The position numbers were made by a program, and so were the translations under genes. This document shows, in pieces, positions 50,772 through 59,196 of a DNA stretch of 64,000 bases. Origin of the DNA: an uncultured Actinobaculum sp. (GTDB lineage Bacteria; Actinomycetota; Actinomycetes; Actinomycetales; Actinomycetaceae); NCBI GenBank assembly GCA_938020505.1, contig CALIHR010000047.1:3528-67527 (forward strand), written 5' to 3'. Position 1 is the stretch's first letter. Each line of letters opens with the position of its first letter. Below the pieces are notes generated by a model, which worked only from the letters and a program-made list of their open reading frames with translations, was not told the origin of the DNA and searched no databases.

Positions 50772-52230
50772 CGGCCAAGCCTCCGCGACTGGTCTCCTTG
50801 TACTTGGAGAGCATGTCCTCCCCCGTTTGGCGCATGGTCTCGATGACGGCGTCGAAGGAGACCGCGTGCCGCCCGTCGCCCCACAGCGCCATCCGCGCGG
50901 CGTTGATCGCCTTGACCGCGGCGATGGCGTTTCGCTCGATGCAGGGGATTTGGACGAGCCCGCCCACCGGGTCGCACGTCAACCCCAGGCAGTGCTCCAT
51001 GGCAATCTCCGCGGCGTTCTCCACCTGCCGCGGCTCGCCGCCCAGAGCCTCGGCGAGGCCGGCCGCCGCCATCGCGCAGGCCGACCCGATTTCGCCCTGG
51101 CATCCGACCTCGGCGCCGGCGATCGAAGCGTTCGCCTTGATGAGGCCGCCGACGGCCGACGCGGTCAGCAAGAACCGGCGCACGCATTCGGCAGAGCCGC
51201 CCTTGCGTCGTATGTAGTACGCCAACACCGCCGGAATCACGCCGGCCGCCCCGTTGGTCGGCGCGGTCACCACGCGGTGGCCCGCGGCGTTCTCCTCGTT
51301 GACCGCGAGCGCGTAGAGGTTGATCCAGTCCATTCCGGCCAGCTCGTCGCCGTCGTCCGAGGCCTGACGGGCACGCAGGTCGGCCAGAAGCCGAGGGGCG
51401 CGCCTGCGCACTTTGAGGAATCCAGGCAGCAGCCCCGTCGTCGTGCAGCCGGCCTCGATGCTCTCGCACATCGCGACGACGATCCCGTCAAGGGCCGCCC
51501 GGAGCTCGTCTTCGCCCATGAGAGCGAGCTCGTTGGCTTTGACGACGTCGGAGACCCTCATGCCCTCGCGTTCGCAATGGCAGAGCAATTGGGCCGCGCT
51601 CGTGTACGGGTACGGGGGCGGAGAGGCCGCCGGGCAGTCCCAAGCTGGGGCGAGCGGGCGCGTCTCAGGGGCCCTTTCGGCGTCGCCGCACTCCTCCATG
51701 ACGAATCCGCCGCCCACCGAATAGTATGTGCGCTCGCCGAGGATCGCCCCGTCTTCGGCGAGGGCACGGACAGTGAGAGAGTTGACGTGGAAGGGAAGGA
51801 TCTTTCCCGGGAGGAAGAGAAAGTCGCGTTCGGCTGCGAATCCGACCTCCCCCGCTCCGGCCACGCTCAGGACGCCGGTGCGTTCGACGTCGCCCATGAT
51901 GGCGTCGACGACGTCAATCGGCACGCTCTCGGGAGAATGGCCGGCGAGGCCGAGCATGACGGCCCTGTCCGTCGAATGGCCTTTTCCCGTGGCGCCCAGG
52001 GAGCCCATGAGCTCGACGACGACGCGCCCGAGCCTCGCCTGCGCCGGGACTCTCAGATGTTCGGCGAAGTGCAGGCCCGCCCTCATGGGGCCGACCGTGT
52101 GAGAGGAGGAAGGGCCGATTCCCACGCGAAACATGTCCCGGACGGACAGGGGGCGCGAAGCCTCTTCGGCGGAGATCTGGCCTGAGACGACCGCGGCGGG
52201 GCCGTCGGGCAGACCGTGAAGCGGAGCCAT
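50752..52230 (-). CDS. sdaA: L-serine dehydratase, iron-sulfur type
   Basis: A 492-residue fused alpha/beta enzyme. The beta domain opens with SVRDMFRVGIGPSSSHTVGPM. The alpha domain has the catalytic region APTNGAAGVIPAVL and the 4Fe-4S cysteines in VGCQGEIGSA and further on (CLGLTCDPVGGLVQIPC). It deaminates serine to pyruvate and ammonia in the cytoplasm. ATG at 52230 is supported by GAAGGA; the frame continues upstream without support. Confidence 0.93.
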   Translation of the reverse strand: MAPLHGLPDGPAAVVSGQISAEEASRPLSVRDMFRVGIGPSSSHTVGPMRAGLHFAEHLRVPAQARLGRVVVELMGSLGATGKGHSTDRAVMLGLAGHSPESVPIDVVDAIMGDVERTGVLSVAGAGEVGFAAERDFLFLPGKILPFHVNSLTVRALAEDGAILGERTYYSVGGGFVMEECGDAERAPETRPLAPAWDCPAASPPPYPYTSAAQLLCHCEREGMRVSDVVKANELALMGEDELRAALDGIVVAMCESIEAGCTTTGLLPGFLKVRRRAPRLLADLRARQASDDGDELAGMDWINLYALAVNEENAAGHRVVTAPTNGAAGVIPAVLAYYIRRKGGSAECVRRFLLTASAVGGLIKANASIAGAEVGCQGEIGSACAMAAAGLAEALGGEPRQVENAAEIAMEHCLGLTCDPVGGLVQIPCIERNAIAAVKAINAARMALWGDGRHAVSFDAVIETMRQTGEDMLSKYKETSRGGLAVNVVEC

Positions 52231-52452
52231 TGCATTCCTTCCAATCGACGCGCGACACGCCGCTGCGGTGCGGACGTGCCAAGCCCGCGGGCCGACCGAC
52301 GGAACCGGCGCCGGCAAGTACCCAAGGGCTGACGCAAGCAACTACAATGCTACCGGGGCGGGCCTTCGCATCCCCACCGGAACTCCGCGTCCCCACTGGG
52401 AGCTTCCGCTTCACTGCACAGTGCAAACAATCGAGAGAGAGCCGCAGGAGCG

Positions 52453-52875
52453 ATGAGAGACTATTCGAGCGCGCTGCGCGATGCGGGGCTGCGCGTCACG
52501 GAACCGCGCCTGGCCCTTCTGCGCACGGCGCAAGAGGGCGGGCATTCCAGCGTCGAGGCTTTGCGACAGGGAGTCGTCGACCGGATCGGCTCGGTTTCCG
52601 TCCAGGCCGTCTACGACATCGTCCACGCTCTGACGACGGCGGGCTTGCTGCGCGAGGTTCGTTCGGCGGGAACCGTCACCTATTACGAGATCAACCGGAA
52701 CGACAATCACCATCACGCCATCTGCCGGTCATGCGGGAGGATTGAAGACGTTCCCTGCGCAAAAGGCGAGAAGCCCTGCCTTCACGCTTCGCACACTCAC
52801 GGATACACGATCAACGAGGCGGAGGTCATTTACCACGGCTACTGCCCGGATTGCCAGGCAAAGCAAAGGAAATAG
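52453..52875 (+). CDS. Fur-family transcriptional regulator
   Basis: A 140-residue regulator. It has an N-terminal winged helix (AGLRVTEPRLALLRTAQEG, VSVQAVYDIVHALTTAGL), metal-site histidines in NRNDNHHHAIC, and CxxC pairs (CRSC, CPDC) of the structural zinc site. It resembles FurA/PerR types that sense peroxide or iron; no catalase gene is beside it. GCAGGAG precedes ATG by 2-3 nt. A palindrome TGCACAGTGCA (52415-52425) in front of the gene is a possible autoregulatory site. Confidence 0.88.
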   Translation: MRDYSSALRDAGLRVTEPRLALLRTAQEGGHSSVEALRQGVVDRIGSVSVQAVYDIVHALTTAGLLREVRSAGTVTYYEINRNDNHHHAICRSCGRIEDVPCAKGEKPCLHASHTHGYTINEAEVIYHGYCPDCQAKQRK

Positions 52876-52907
52876 CAAATTCGCAGACCCGTTTTCGCAC
52901 AGAGCAA

Positions 52908-52937
52908 GCGGGCGGCGATCCACGCATCGCCGCCCGC
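52908..52937 (+). terminator. Terminator hairpin after the Fur-family gene
   Basis: Perfect 12-bp arms (52908-52919 and 52926-52937), 6-nt loop, 32 bp after the stop. Confidence 0.7.
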
Positions 52938-53134
52938 CAATGCTTCGGCCTGAAGGGATTCTCGCCATGCCGAGAAAACCGAAGCTATTCTCTTGTACGA
53001 GGCGCATGTCCTTCGCCTCGGCGGCGGGCCCGGGTCCACGATATCCCGGGCGTCCGCCTATGTTTCAATCCTGCCCAGCGTTTCTGAGCCAACCATGAGG
53101 CGACCCTGAGAAAATCCGGGGTACAATCGCTTTT

Positions 53135-53209
53135 AAAGTTGACGACCACGCCCTGCGAGAGGGAGCCACATCCGAAAGAATCCGACACATCCCTCACCAA
53201 TTCAACTTT
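53135..53209 (+). ncRNA. Candidate structured leader RNA upstream of luxS
   Basis: An outer stem AAAGTTGA/TCAACTTT (53135-53142 with 53202-53209) encloses an inner stem GAGGGA/TCCCTC (53158-53163 with 53191-53196), with a 25-nt apical region. A second small hairpin CTCA-N5-TGAG follows. It matches no riboswitch class that I recognise. Structure is inferred from base pairing of one sequence only. Confidence 0.3.
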
Positions 53210-53273
53210 CGCACCAACACACCGTCTCACAGAATGAGAAACACCGAGCAGTTTTTCCAATGCCTTCCACCAT

Positions 53274-53287
53274 ATACGACGTCGTAT
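53274..53287 (+). promoter_or_regulatory. 14-bp palindrome next to a luxS promoter-like element
   Basis: ATACGACGTCGTAT is perfectly symmetric, ends 4 bp before the -10-like CATAAT (53292-53297) and lies 73 bp before luxS. The arrangement suggests an operator; the regulator is unknown. Confidence 0.45.
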
Positions 53288-53360
53288 GTAACATAATGGT
53301 AGACGCTGGCTGCAAGAAGCGTCGGCATTTTCAACGCTTGCCTGACCAGAGGAGTATCCG

Positions 53361-53834
53361 ATGTCCGATCAACGAGAACGAATGAATGTGGAGTCCTTCA
53401 ATCTAGACCATCGCGCGGTTCACGCCCCGTTTGTCAGAGTCGCTGACGTCAAACGACTGCCGCATGGCGATGTGCTCACCAAGTATGACGTGCGCTTTTG
53501 CCAACCCAATGTGGAGCATCTGGAGATGCCGGCGGTGCACTCGATTGAGCACTCCTTCGCAGAGTATGCGCGTAATCACAGTGACGTCGTGGTGGACTTC
53601 TCTCCGATGGGATGCCAGACTGGCTTCTATCTCATTCTCGCTTCCGAGCCTGACATTGACGGGGCAATTTCACTCATTTCCACCACTTTTCAAGATATAC
53701 TGCGAACAACGGAAGTCCCAGCCGCGAACGAGGTTCAATGCGGATGGGGCGTACATCACTCACTTGAGGCGGCGCAACATGCCGTCCGCTCTATGTTGAA
53801 GCAGCGCGAGGTATGGAAGGATATTGAGGCGTGA
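53361..53834 (+). CDS. luxS: S-ribosylhomocysteine lyase (AI-2 synthase)
   Basis: A 157-residue LuxS. Metal ligands H60 and H64 in HSIEH with catalytic E63, catalytic C85 in GCQTGFY, and third ligand C127 in QCGWGVH. It makes homocysteine and DPD, the AI-2 precursor, from S-ribosylhomocysteine. Translationally coupled by GTGA to the nucleosidase gene that makes its substrate. Homocysteine could feed the C-S lyase/MetB-type pathway encoded nearby. Confidence 0.96.
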   Translation: MSDQRERMNVESFNLDHRAVHAPFVRVADVKRLPHGDVLTKYDVRFCQPNVEHLEMPAVHSIEHSFAEYARNHSDVVVDFSPMGCQTGFYLILASEPDIDGAISLISTTFQDILRTTEVPAANEVQCGWGVHHSLEAAQHAVRSMLKQREVWKDIEA

Positions 53835-55210
53835 CCACCGTAAACGCCATTGTGCTGGCTGCACAGGATGTCGAGGTACAGCCCTTCCTCGACATCCTCA
53901 CTAAGGCGCCCTCTCGCGCACGCGAGCTCGCTGAAAAGCGCCCGGGCATCGGCCGCTCCCTGCTCGGCGCCGCATCTAGAATCACTCAGATCCCCATTCC
54001 GACAGGGCAAGCGTGGTATGCGCAGACGTCCAGCGGGCGAATCGTCGTCATGCGCACGGGCGTGGGAACGGTCGCCACCGCGAGCGCCTTGGGCTGGATC
54101 CTCTCGGAGTACAGCCCCAGATGCGTCGTGTCCATCGGCTCCGCCGGCGGGTTGGCGAAAGACGTCAACGTGCTTGACCTCGTCGTCGGATCGACCTACG
54201 CCTACGGCTCGGCCGACGCGACCGCCTTCGGCTACAAGCTGGGGCAGATCCCCGGCCAGCCGGACATGTTCGCGGGCGACGAAGAACTGCTCTTCCACTC
54301 CGGCTCGGCCTCTCGTTCGGGCCAGGTGCTCACGAGCGACTCCTTTGTCACATCCAGCAAGGTGGAGGCCGTGCGCGCGGCGTTCCCCAACGCCATCTCA
54401 ACCGACATGGAGTCGACGGCGGCGGCGCAGGTCTGCACGACGTGGGGAATTCCGTTCGTGTCGCTTCGCTGCGTCTCCGACCTGTGCGGGCCGGCGGCCG
54501 ATCAGGATTACCACGTGGCGATCGAGGAGGCCGCGGCGGTCAGCGCCGTGGCCACAGCGGTCATGCTCTCCGGCTACTTCAACCAGCACACGAAGGGCCG
54601 TTCGCCGCTGTTCAGCAAGGCTGCGATCGACGGCGCCCTGCTGCTCATCCTCGCCAGGACGTTGAAGCTCGAACCGGCCGAGGACATTTCGATCATCCCC
54701 GACGACATCGCGACCGCCGTGCGCTCCCAGCTCTCGGGCAACGCCGTGGCCGTCGCCGAGGCGTTGGGGCAGGTTTCCGCCGCGCTCACGGCGATTCGCA
54801 CGGATCCGAGCATCACCCTGACGGCGAAGAAGTACGACGCCGAACGCAGCAACTACGTCACGACCCTCGGCCTGACGTCCGACCGCGGGCAGATCGCGTG
54901 GCCTCCGACGTCGCAGACGGTTTCGAAGCGGTCGAACGGCTACTGGAACGACGCGTTGGCCGGCCTCGGCATCCAGGTCAAGTCTGGCCGCCAGCGCGGA
55001 ACCGTGAAGTTCACCGAGCAGGAGTACCTGCAGGCGCTGCGCGACTTCCTGTTGTGGGCCGAGACCAACGGGCTGAGCCCGTCCGTCGCCGCGTACGGCG
55101 TGTGGTCTTCCGACGGCGGCAAGGGCCAGGTTCCCGGCCGCCCGTCCTCTGCCGCGATCCGTCAGCGTTTCAACACGTGGCGGGCCGCGATCATGACGGC
55201 CAGGGATTGA
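53831..55210 (+). CDS. MTA/SAH nucleosidase with homing-endonuclease-associated-repeat-like C-terminus
   Basis: A 459-residue fusion. The first about 245 residues are a Pfs/MTAN nucleosidase (VMRTGVGTVATASALGW, SIGSAGGL, STDMESTAAAQVC, RCVSD), which cleaves adenine from S-adenosylhomocysteine and methylthioadenosine. Bacterial Pfs usually ends near residue 235. The extra about 200 residues have a helical linker (250-360) and a C-terminal module with FTEQEYLQALRDFLLWA, then PSSAAIRQRFNTWRAAI, which resembles HNH-endonuclease-associated DNA-binding repeats (PF18780-like). The GTG start overlaps luxS. The tail's DNA-binding role is inferred from motif resemblance. Confidence 0.85.
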   Translation: MTTVNAIVLAAQDVEVQPFLDILTKAPSRARELAEKRPGIGRSLLGAASRITQIPIPTGQAWYAQTSSGRIVVMRTGVGTVATASALGWILSEYSPRCVVSIGSAGGLAKDVNVLDLVVGSTYAYGSADATAFGYKLGQIPGQPDMFAGDEELLFHSGSASRSGQVLTSDSFVTSSKVEAVRAAFPNAISTDMESTAAAQVCTTWGIPFVSLRCVSDLCGPAADQDYHVAIEEAAAVSAVATAVMLSGYFNQHTKGRSPLFSKAAIDGALLLILARTLKLEPAEDISIIPDDIATAVRSQLSGNAVAVAEALGQVSAALTAIRTDPSITLTAKKYDAERSNYVTTLGLTSDRGQIAWPPTSQTVSKRSNGYWNDALAGLGIQVKSGRQRGTVKFTEQEYLQALRDFLLWAETNGLSPSVAAYGVWSSDGGKGQVPGRPSSAAIRQRFNTWRAAIMTARD

Positions 55211-55493
55211 TCGCGGGCGGCGACAACGCCGCATAACGACGCCGGCGACGTTGCTGCGATTGACGGCGGCGCTGCGACCGACGGCGGCCCAGACCGCCAA
55301 GCGCGGCCGATCGTGCATCGGACAGGCCGATCGCGGCAGTCTCACGGCGATCCGCATCCGGGCGGCGCACGGGCGAGGTGAAAGCGGACTGCCGACGCCG
55401 CGAGAGAGGGACCGCGGAGCGGCCCTCGGGCAGCGGCAAAAGCCCTGGCCCCGGCGAGGTCTCACCCTGCGTCGATGCGAGATAGCCGCAAAG

Positions 55494-57770
55494 TTACGCT
55501 GCGTCGATCTGATCGAGCATCCAGGCGATTTCGAAGGCGCGTTCACGCCAGGCGTCGTAACGCCCGGATTTGCCTCCATGGCCGGCAACCATCTCGACCT
55601 TCTCGAGAATCGGGCGCGCCATCGGGTCGTTCGTGGCCCGCTCGCGCAGAATTTGGATCCACTTCGTCGGCTCGACGTAGAAGACCCGAACGTCGTTGAG
55701 CGAGGTGGTCGCAAGAATGGCCGGATACTCGCGCCTGCCGACGTTCTCGGTGGGCGAATACGACTGCATGTACCTGTAGACTTCCTGCGATTCGATCGGG
55801 TTGCCCCATTCCTCCCATTCGCCCACCGTCAGCGGCAGCTCCGGCTTGAGGATGGTGGTGAGGGCATCGACGAAAGGAACTCCGGCGTGGATAGCCCTGA
55901 ACTCGCTCGGCGCCAGATTGGCGACGGCTCCCATGAGCAGCCCGCCGGCGGACCGCCCTTCGGCGGCCAAGCGCCCCTCGGCCACCCAGCCGGACGTGCG
56001 AAGCCAGCGGGCGCAGGCGATGAAGTCGGTGAAAGTGTTGCGCTTCTTGAGCAGGCGCCCGTTCTCGTACCACGCCCGCCCCATCTCGCCGCCTCCGCGC
56101 GGGTGGGCAAAGGCAACCACCGCTCCGCGCTGCAGAATTGAGATGTACGAGGCTCTGAACACCGGGTCCAGCGAGACCTCATACGAGCCGTAGCCGTAGA
56201 TATATCCGGGATTCTTGCAATTCGGCGCGACGTCGACTCGGTGGACCACCGTCATCGGCACGAGTGCGCCGTCGTCGGTCTCGACCCACACCCCTTCCTG
56301 GGCGTAGGCCGAACGGTCGTAGTTCGGAACCTCAAGCTCTTTGAGCAGCTTCGTCTCGCCCGTCGCCGGAGCATAGGCGAATTGGGTCGGCGGCGTCAGG
56401 ACGGATTGGAGGGAGTACACCACGTCGCTCGCCTCCCACACGTAGTTCTCGTCCACCTCGATGGAGGCGAGATCCTCCGAAGGGACGACGGCCGGGGCCG
56501 CCCACGGCGAGGGCTCCGCCCCTCGCCGCGCTTGCCCGTGCGATCCCGCGTCTCCCTCTGCCGTCCGGGCCAATTCGAGCCCCTCCCGGCCGTCAAGCGC
56601 ATCCGGCGACTGACCGCCCGAGTCAGCTGACTCAGGCGTCCCAGCTGACTCGGTCAATTGATCGGCCGACTCGGGCGGCTCACTGGCTGCGCCGGACGAT
56701 TCGTGCGCCCTCGCCCGCAGCATGGAACGCAGCTGGGGCTGGCCCCCTGAACGCATGGAAATCACCGCGAAGTCGCGAAAAGCATCGACTCCGAGAACCC
56801 GTTCGCCGGCCTCGGGCGCGAAAACTGGAGTCCATTCCTCCGGCCCCGACTGACCGATCGGGGCGTACGCGACCTCGAAGTCGGCGACATTGGCATTGTG
56901 GACGATCAGGAGCAGGTCTCCGGCAGGCTCCACGGAATAGTCGAGCCCCTGACGCCGCGGGCACACGACGATCGGCGAAGCGTCGATGTCGGCGACGTCG
57001 TAGAGAAGCGCCTCCGCGGTCGAAGACGACGACGAGTGGACGACGATCCAGCGCCCGTCGCGGGAAGCCCAGTGGCCGACGGTGAAACGCCCGTCGTTTT
57101 CCTGGAAGAGCAGCCGGTCCTCCCACGTCGGGGAGCCGACCCTGTGGAGCCAGATCTGCCATTGGCGCCACGAGTCGTCGACGCGCGAGTAGACGATCGC
57201 CTTTGAGTCGGCCGTCCACGCCAGGCCGTACCCGAGGCCGTCGACGGCGTCGTCGACCACCGCGCCCGTCTCGACGTCGAAGACGCGCAGCCGAAAGTGC
57301 TCGTCTCCGGTGAAATCGACGCCCAAAGCGCCCAAACGCCCGTCGGGCGACGGGGCGAAACCCGACACGCCGAAGAACTCCTCCCCTTCGGCCAGGCTGT
57401 TGCCGTCCCAGACGAGGCGCTCCCTCCCGTCGACGGCCGGGCGGCGAGCCGGATCCTCGGGGTCGACGGGGATCCTGTAGGTGGCGGGGTACTGCTTGCC
57501 CTCCCATGTGCGCGTGACGTACCACCACCGGCCTCGCCTCACGGGAACCGAGGTGTCGTCCTCTTTCGTTCGGGAAGCGATCTCGCGGACGATCTCCTCC
57601 TGCAACGGCTCAAGGTGGGCGGTGCGTTCGGCCGTCCACTCGTTCTCCGCCTCCAGGAGGCCGAGCACGTCGTAGCTCTTCTTGTCGCGCAACCATTCGT
57701 AGTTGTCGACGTAGGAGTCCCCGTGGAACGTCCGCGACGTCGGAATCTTCTTGGCGATCGGTGCTGGCAT
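55494..57770 (-). CDS. ptrB: Oligopeptidase B (S9 prolyl oligopeptidase family)
   Basis: A 758-residue serine peptidase. An N-terminal beta-propeller (about 80-440) precedes an alpha/beta-hydrolase domain with Ser607 in GRSAGG and His731 in GHGGKSGR. The family cleaves short peptides after Arg/Lys. An insertion of about 70 residues (about 355-425), rich in Ser/Glu/Ala/Gly, interrupts the propeller; typical members lack it. ATG at 57770 gives MPAPIAKKIP, the usual family start. Confidence 0.9.
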   Translation of the reverse strand: MPAPIAKKIPTSRTFHGDSYVDNYEWLRDKKSYDVLGLLEAENEWTAERTAHLEPLQEEIVREIASRTKEDDTSVPVRRGRWWYVTRTWEGKQYPATYRIPVDPEDPARRPAVDGRERLVWDGNSLAEGEEFFGVSGFAPSPDGRLGALGVDFTGDEHFRLRVFDVETGAVVDDAVDGLGYGLAWTADSKAIVYSRVDDSWRQWQIWLHRVGSPTWEDRLLFQENDGRFTVGHWASRDGRWIVVHSSSSSTAEALLYDVADIDASPIVVCPRRQGLDYSVEPAGDLLLIVHNANVADFEVAYAPIGQSGPEEWTPVFAPEAGERVLGVDAFRDFAVISMRSGGQPQLRSMLRARAHESSGAASEPPESADQLTESAGTPESADSGGQSPDALDGREGLELARTAEGDAGSHGQARRGAEPSPWAAPAVVPSEDLASIEVDENYVWEASDVVYSLQSVLTPPTQFAYAPATGETKLLKELEVPNYDRSAYAQEGVWVETDDGALVPMTVVHRVDVAPNCKNPGYIYGYGSYEVSLDPVFRASYISILQRGAVVAFAHPRGGGEMGRAWYENGRLLKKRNTFTDFIACARWLRTSGWVAEGRLAAEGRSAGGLLMGAVANLAPSEFRAIHAGVPFVDALTTILKPELPLTVGEWEEWGNPIESQEVYRYMQSYSPTENVGRREYPAILATTSLNDVRVFYVEPTKWIQILRERATNDPMARPILEKVEMVAGHGGKSGRYDAWRERAFEIAWMLDQIDAA

Positions 57771-57966
57771 GGGCTCTAGCCTACCCGAGCGAGCCCGGAC
57801 GGGGGCGACCGTCCACACTCGACGCAGCCGTTCGAGGCGGCCGTCCACATGTGGACCGCAAGGCGATTCGTCCCCACGACGTCCGCGCCGTCTATCGGCG
57901 GCCGCCCGCATGCGGGCCGCGAACCGAAAGGCGAGGGCAGCTCGGCGAGGCCGATCCTACTCTGCA

Positions 57967-57996
57967 TTGCAAACTAGTCGGTTATGCCTATATACT
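57967..57996 (+). promoter_or_regulatory. Promoter of the padR operon with flanking inverted repeat
   Basis: TTGCAA (57967-57972), 18-bp spacing, TATACT (57991-57996), 29 bp before padR. GCATTGC (57964-57970) and GCAATGC (57998-58004) are inverted around the promoter and could be the PadR operator. Confidence 0.55.
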
Positions 57997-58025
57997 GGCA
58001 ATGCCCGCAAAGGAGGAACGGAACG

Positions 58026-58367
58026 ATGGCCGACGAGGCGACTCAGCTGCGCAAAGGCGTCCTTGAACTGGCGGCTCTCGCAATGCTTGGGCCCGCGCCC
58101 ATGTACGGCGCCCAAATCATTTCGGCGCTTGCCGAGATCGAGGGGTTGGCAGCGAATCCGGGAACCGTCTACCCCATGCTCACGCGGCTGGCACGGGCAG
58201 GGAGGATCGCGGCGACGTGGGAGCCCTCCGTGCGCGGCGGCCCTCCGCGCAAGTACTACAACATCACGGCGAAGGGGCGGAAAGCCCTCGTCGCGCAAAC
58301 CGCAGCGTGGCGAACTCTGGCCATGGCCATGAACTCGATACTAGGAGACGCTGATGACCCGCAGTGA
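58026..58367 (+). CDS. PadR-family transcriptional regulator
   Basis: A 113-residue PadR protein: LRKGVLELAALAMLGPAPMYGAQI, NPGTVYPMLTRLARAGRI, GGPPRKYYNITAKGR (wing). It normally represses transporter or stress genes on ligand binding. AAAGGAGG lies about 9 nt before ATG. It overlaps the next gene by 14 bp, so it controls its own ABC exporter operon. Confidence 0.9.
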   Translation: MADEATQLRKGVLELAALAMLGPAPMYGAQIISALAEIEGLAANPGTVYPMLTRLARAGRIAATWEPSVRGGPPRKYYNITAKGRKALVAQTAAWRTLAMAMNSILGDADDPQ

Positions 58368-59196
58368 CACACCGCTCGAAGACGAATTCCTCGAAGAGCT
58401 GGCGCACGAACTCGCCGAAGCGAACATTCCCGTCAAACGCCGGGAGACGGTGCTCACCGAGGTCGACGAATTGATGTCGGAGGGAATTCCGCCCGAATCC
58501 TTCGGCTCGCCAGCCGCCTTCGCGCAAGAGATCTCCGACGCCCTCACGGGATCGGAGGACGGGCAGCGAGCGACGATATGGAGCCCCGACAATCCGAAGC
58601 TCTTCGCGGACAGGCAAAGGTCCTCGTCCCGTTCGATCTTGCAGCTGAGCTCCACGGATCTCAATCTGGGGGCGATCGCCGTCAAACTGGGATTGCTTCG
58701 CGAGGACGACGTCGATCCCGCGGTGCTCGACGCAATTCCGCAACGCGTCATCGGAGCTCTGCGCTGGGGGCCCTTCGCGCTGACGGCGGCGACCGCCGCC
58801 GTCAGCATGCTCGTCCACCGACGGCGATTGCGCATACCCACAAGGATCGGCTTCAGCGGAAAAGTGAAGAAAACCTGGCCGTCGAAAGCGGGAGGCCTCG
58901 CGATAACCGGCTTCAGCTCCTTGGCGAGCCTTCTTTCTTTGGCCGCCCCCACATCGAGTCGCGCGGACCTGCTCGTGCAGAGCTCCCAGGCTTTGGCCGC
59001 GAACACCGCCTTTCTTCTCACCGCCGGGTCTTCGTTCGTCCAGAAGAAAGGGCGCGTCCATCCCGGCTATCTTCCGTTGAGCATCGGCCTCATCCTCGCA
59101 GTCGAAGGCGGAACCCTGCTCCTCGCCACCCGGGCGGGCCTGGCCCGGGTTCGCGGGCGGGTCCGCGGCCAGTTCGAGGAGAAGCAGGATGGGTAA
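58354..59196 (+). CDS. PadR-associated membrane protein (HAAS/DUF5808-like)
   Basis: A 280-residue protein. The N-terminal helical part (EDEFLEELAHELAEANIPVKRRETVLTEV, ends quoted as residues 9-38) resembles the HAAS domain common after padR genes. The middle contains LSSTDLNLGAIAVKLGLL, similar to DUF5808. Several membrane helices follow (about 140-265). Its role in the exporter operon is unknown. Confidence 0.7.
   Translation: MTRSDTPLEDEFLEELAHELAEANIPVKRRETVLTEVDELMSEGIPPESFGSPAAFAQEISDALTGSEDGQRATIWSPDNPKLFADRQRSSSRSILQLSSTDLNLGAIAVKLGLLREDDVDPAVLDAIPQRVIGALRWGPFALTAATAAVSMLVHRRRLRIPTRIGFSGKVKKTWPSKAGGLAITGFSSLASLLSLAAPTSSRADLLVQSSQALAANTAFLLTAGSSFVQKKGRVHPGYLPLSIGLILAVEGGTLLLATRAGLARVRGRVRGQFEEKQDG

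Larger units (their letters stand above)
52938..53360 (+). other. Long upstream region of luxS
   Basis: 423 bp without a gene. It contains a TACAAT -10-like word near 53122, a nested inverted repeat (53135-53209) and a palindrome near a second promoter-like element (53274-53297). Both are listed separately. The length and structure suggest regulated expression of luxS. Confidence 0.5.

Noticed and set aside
53135..53209. SAH or SAM riboswitch upstream of luxS
   Set aside because: The conserved cores of the SAH and SAM riboswitch classes known to me are not present; only generic nested stems are seen.
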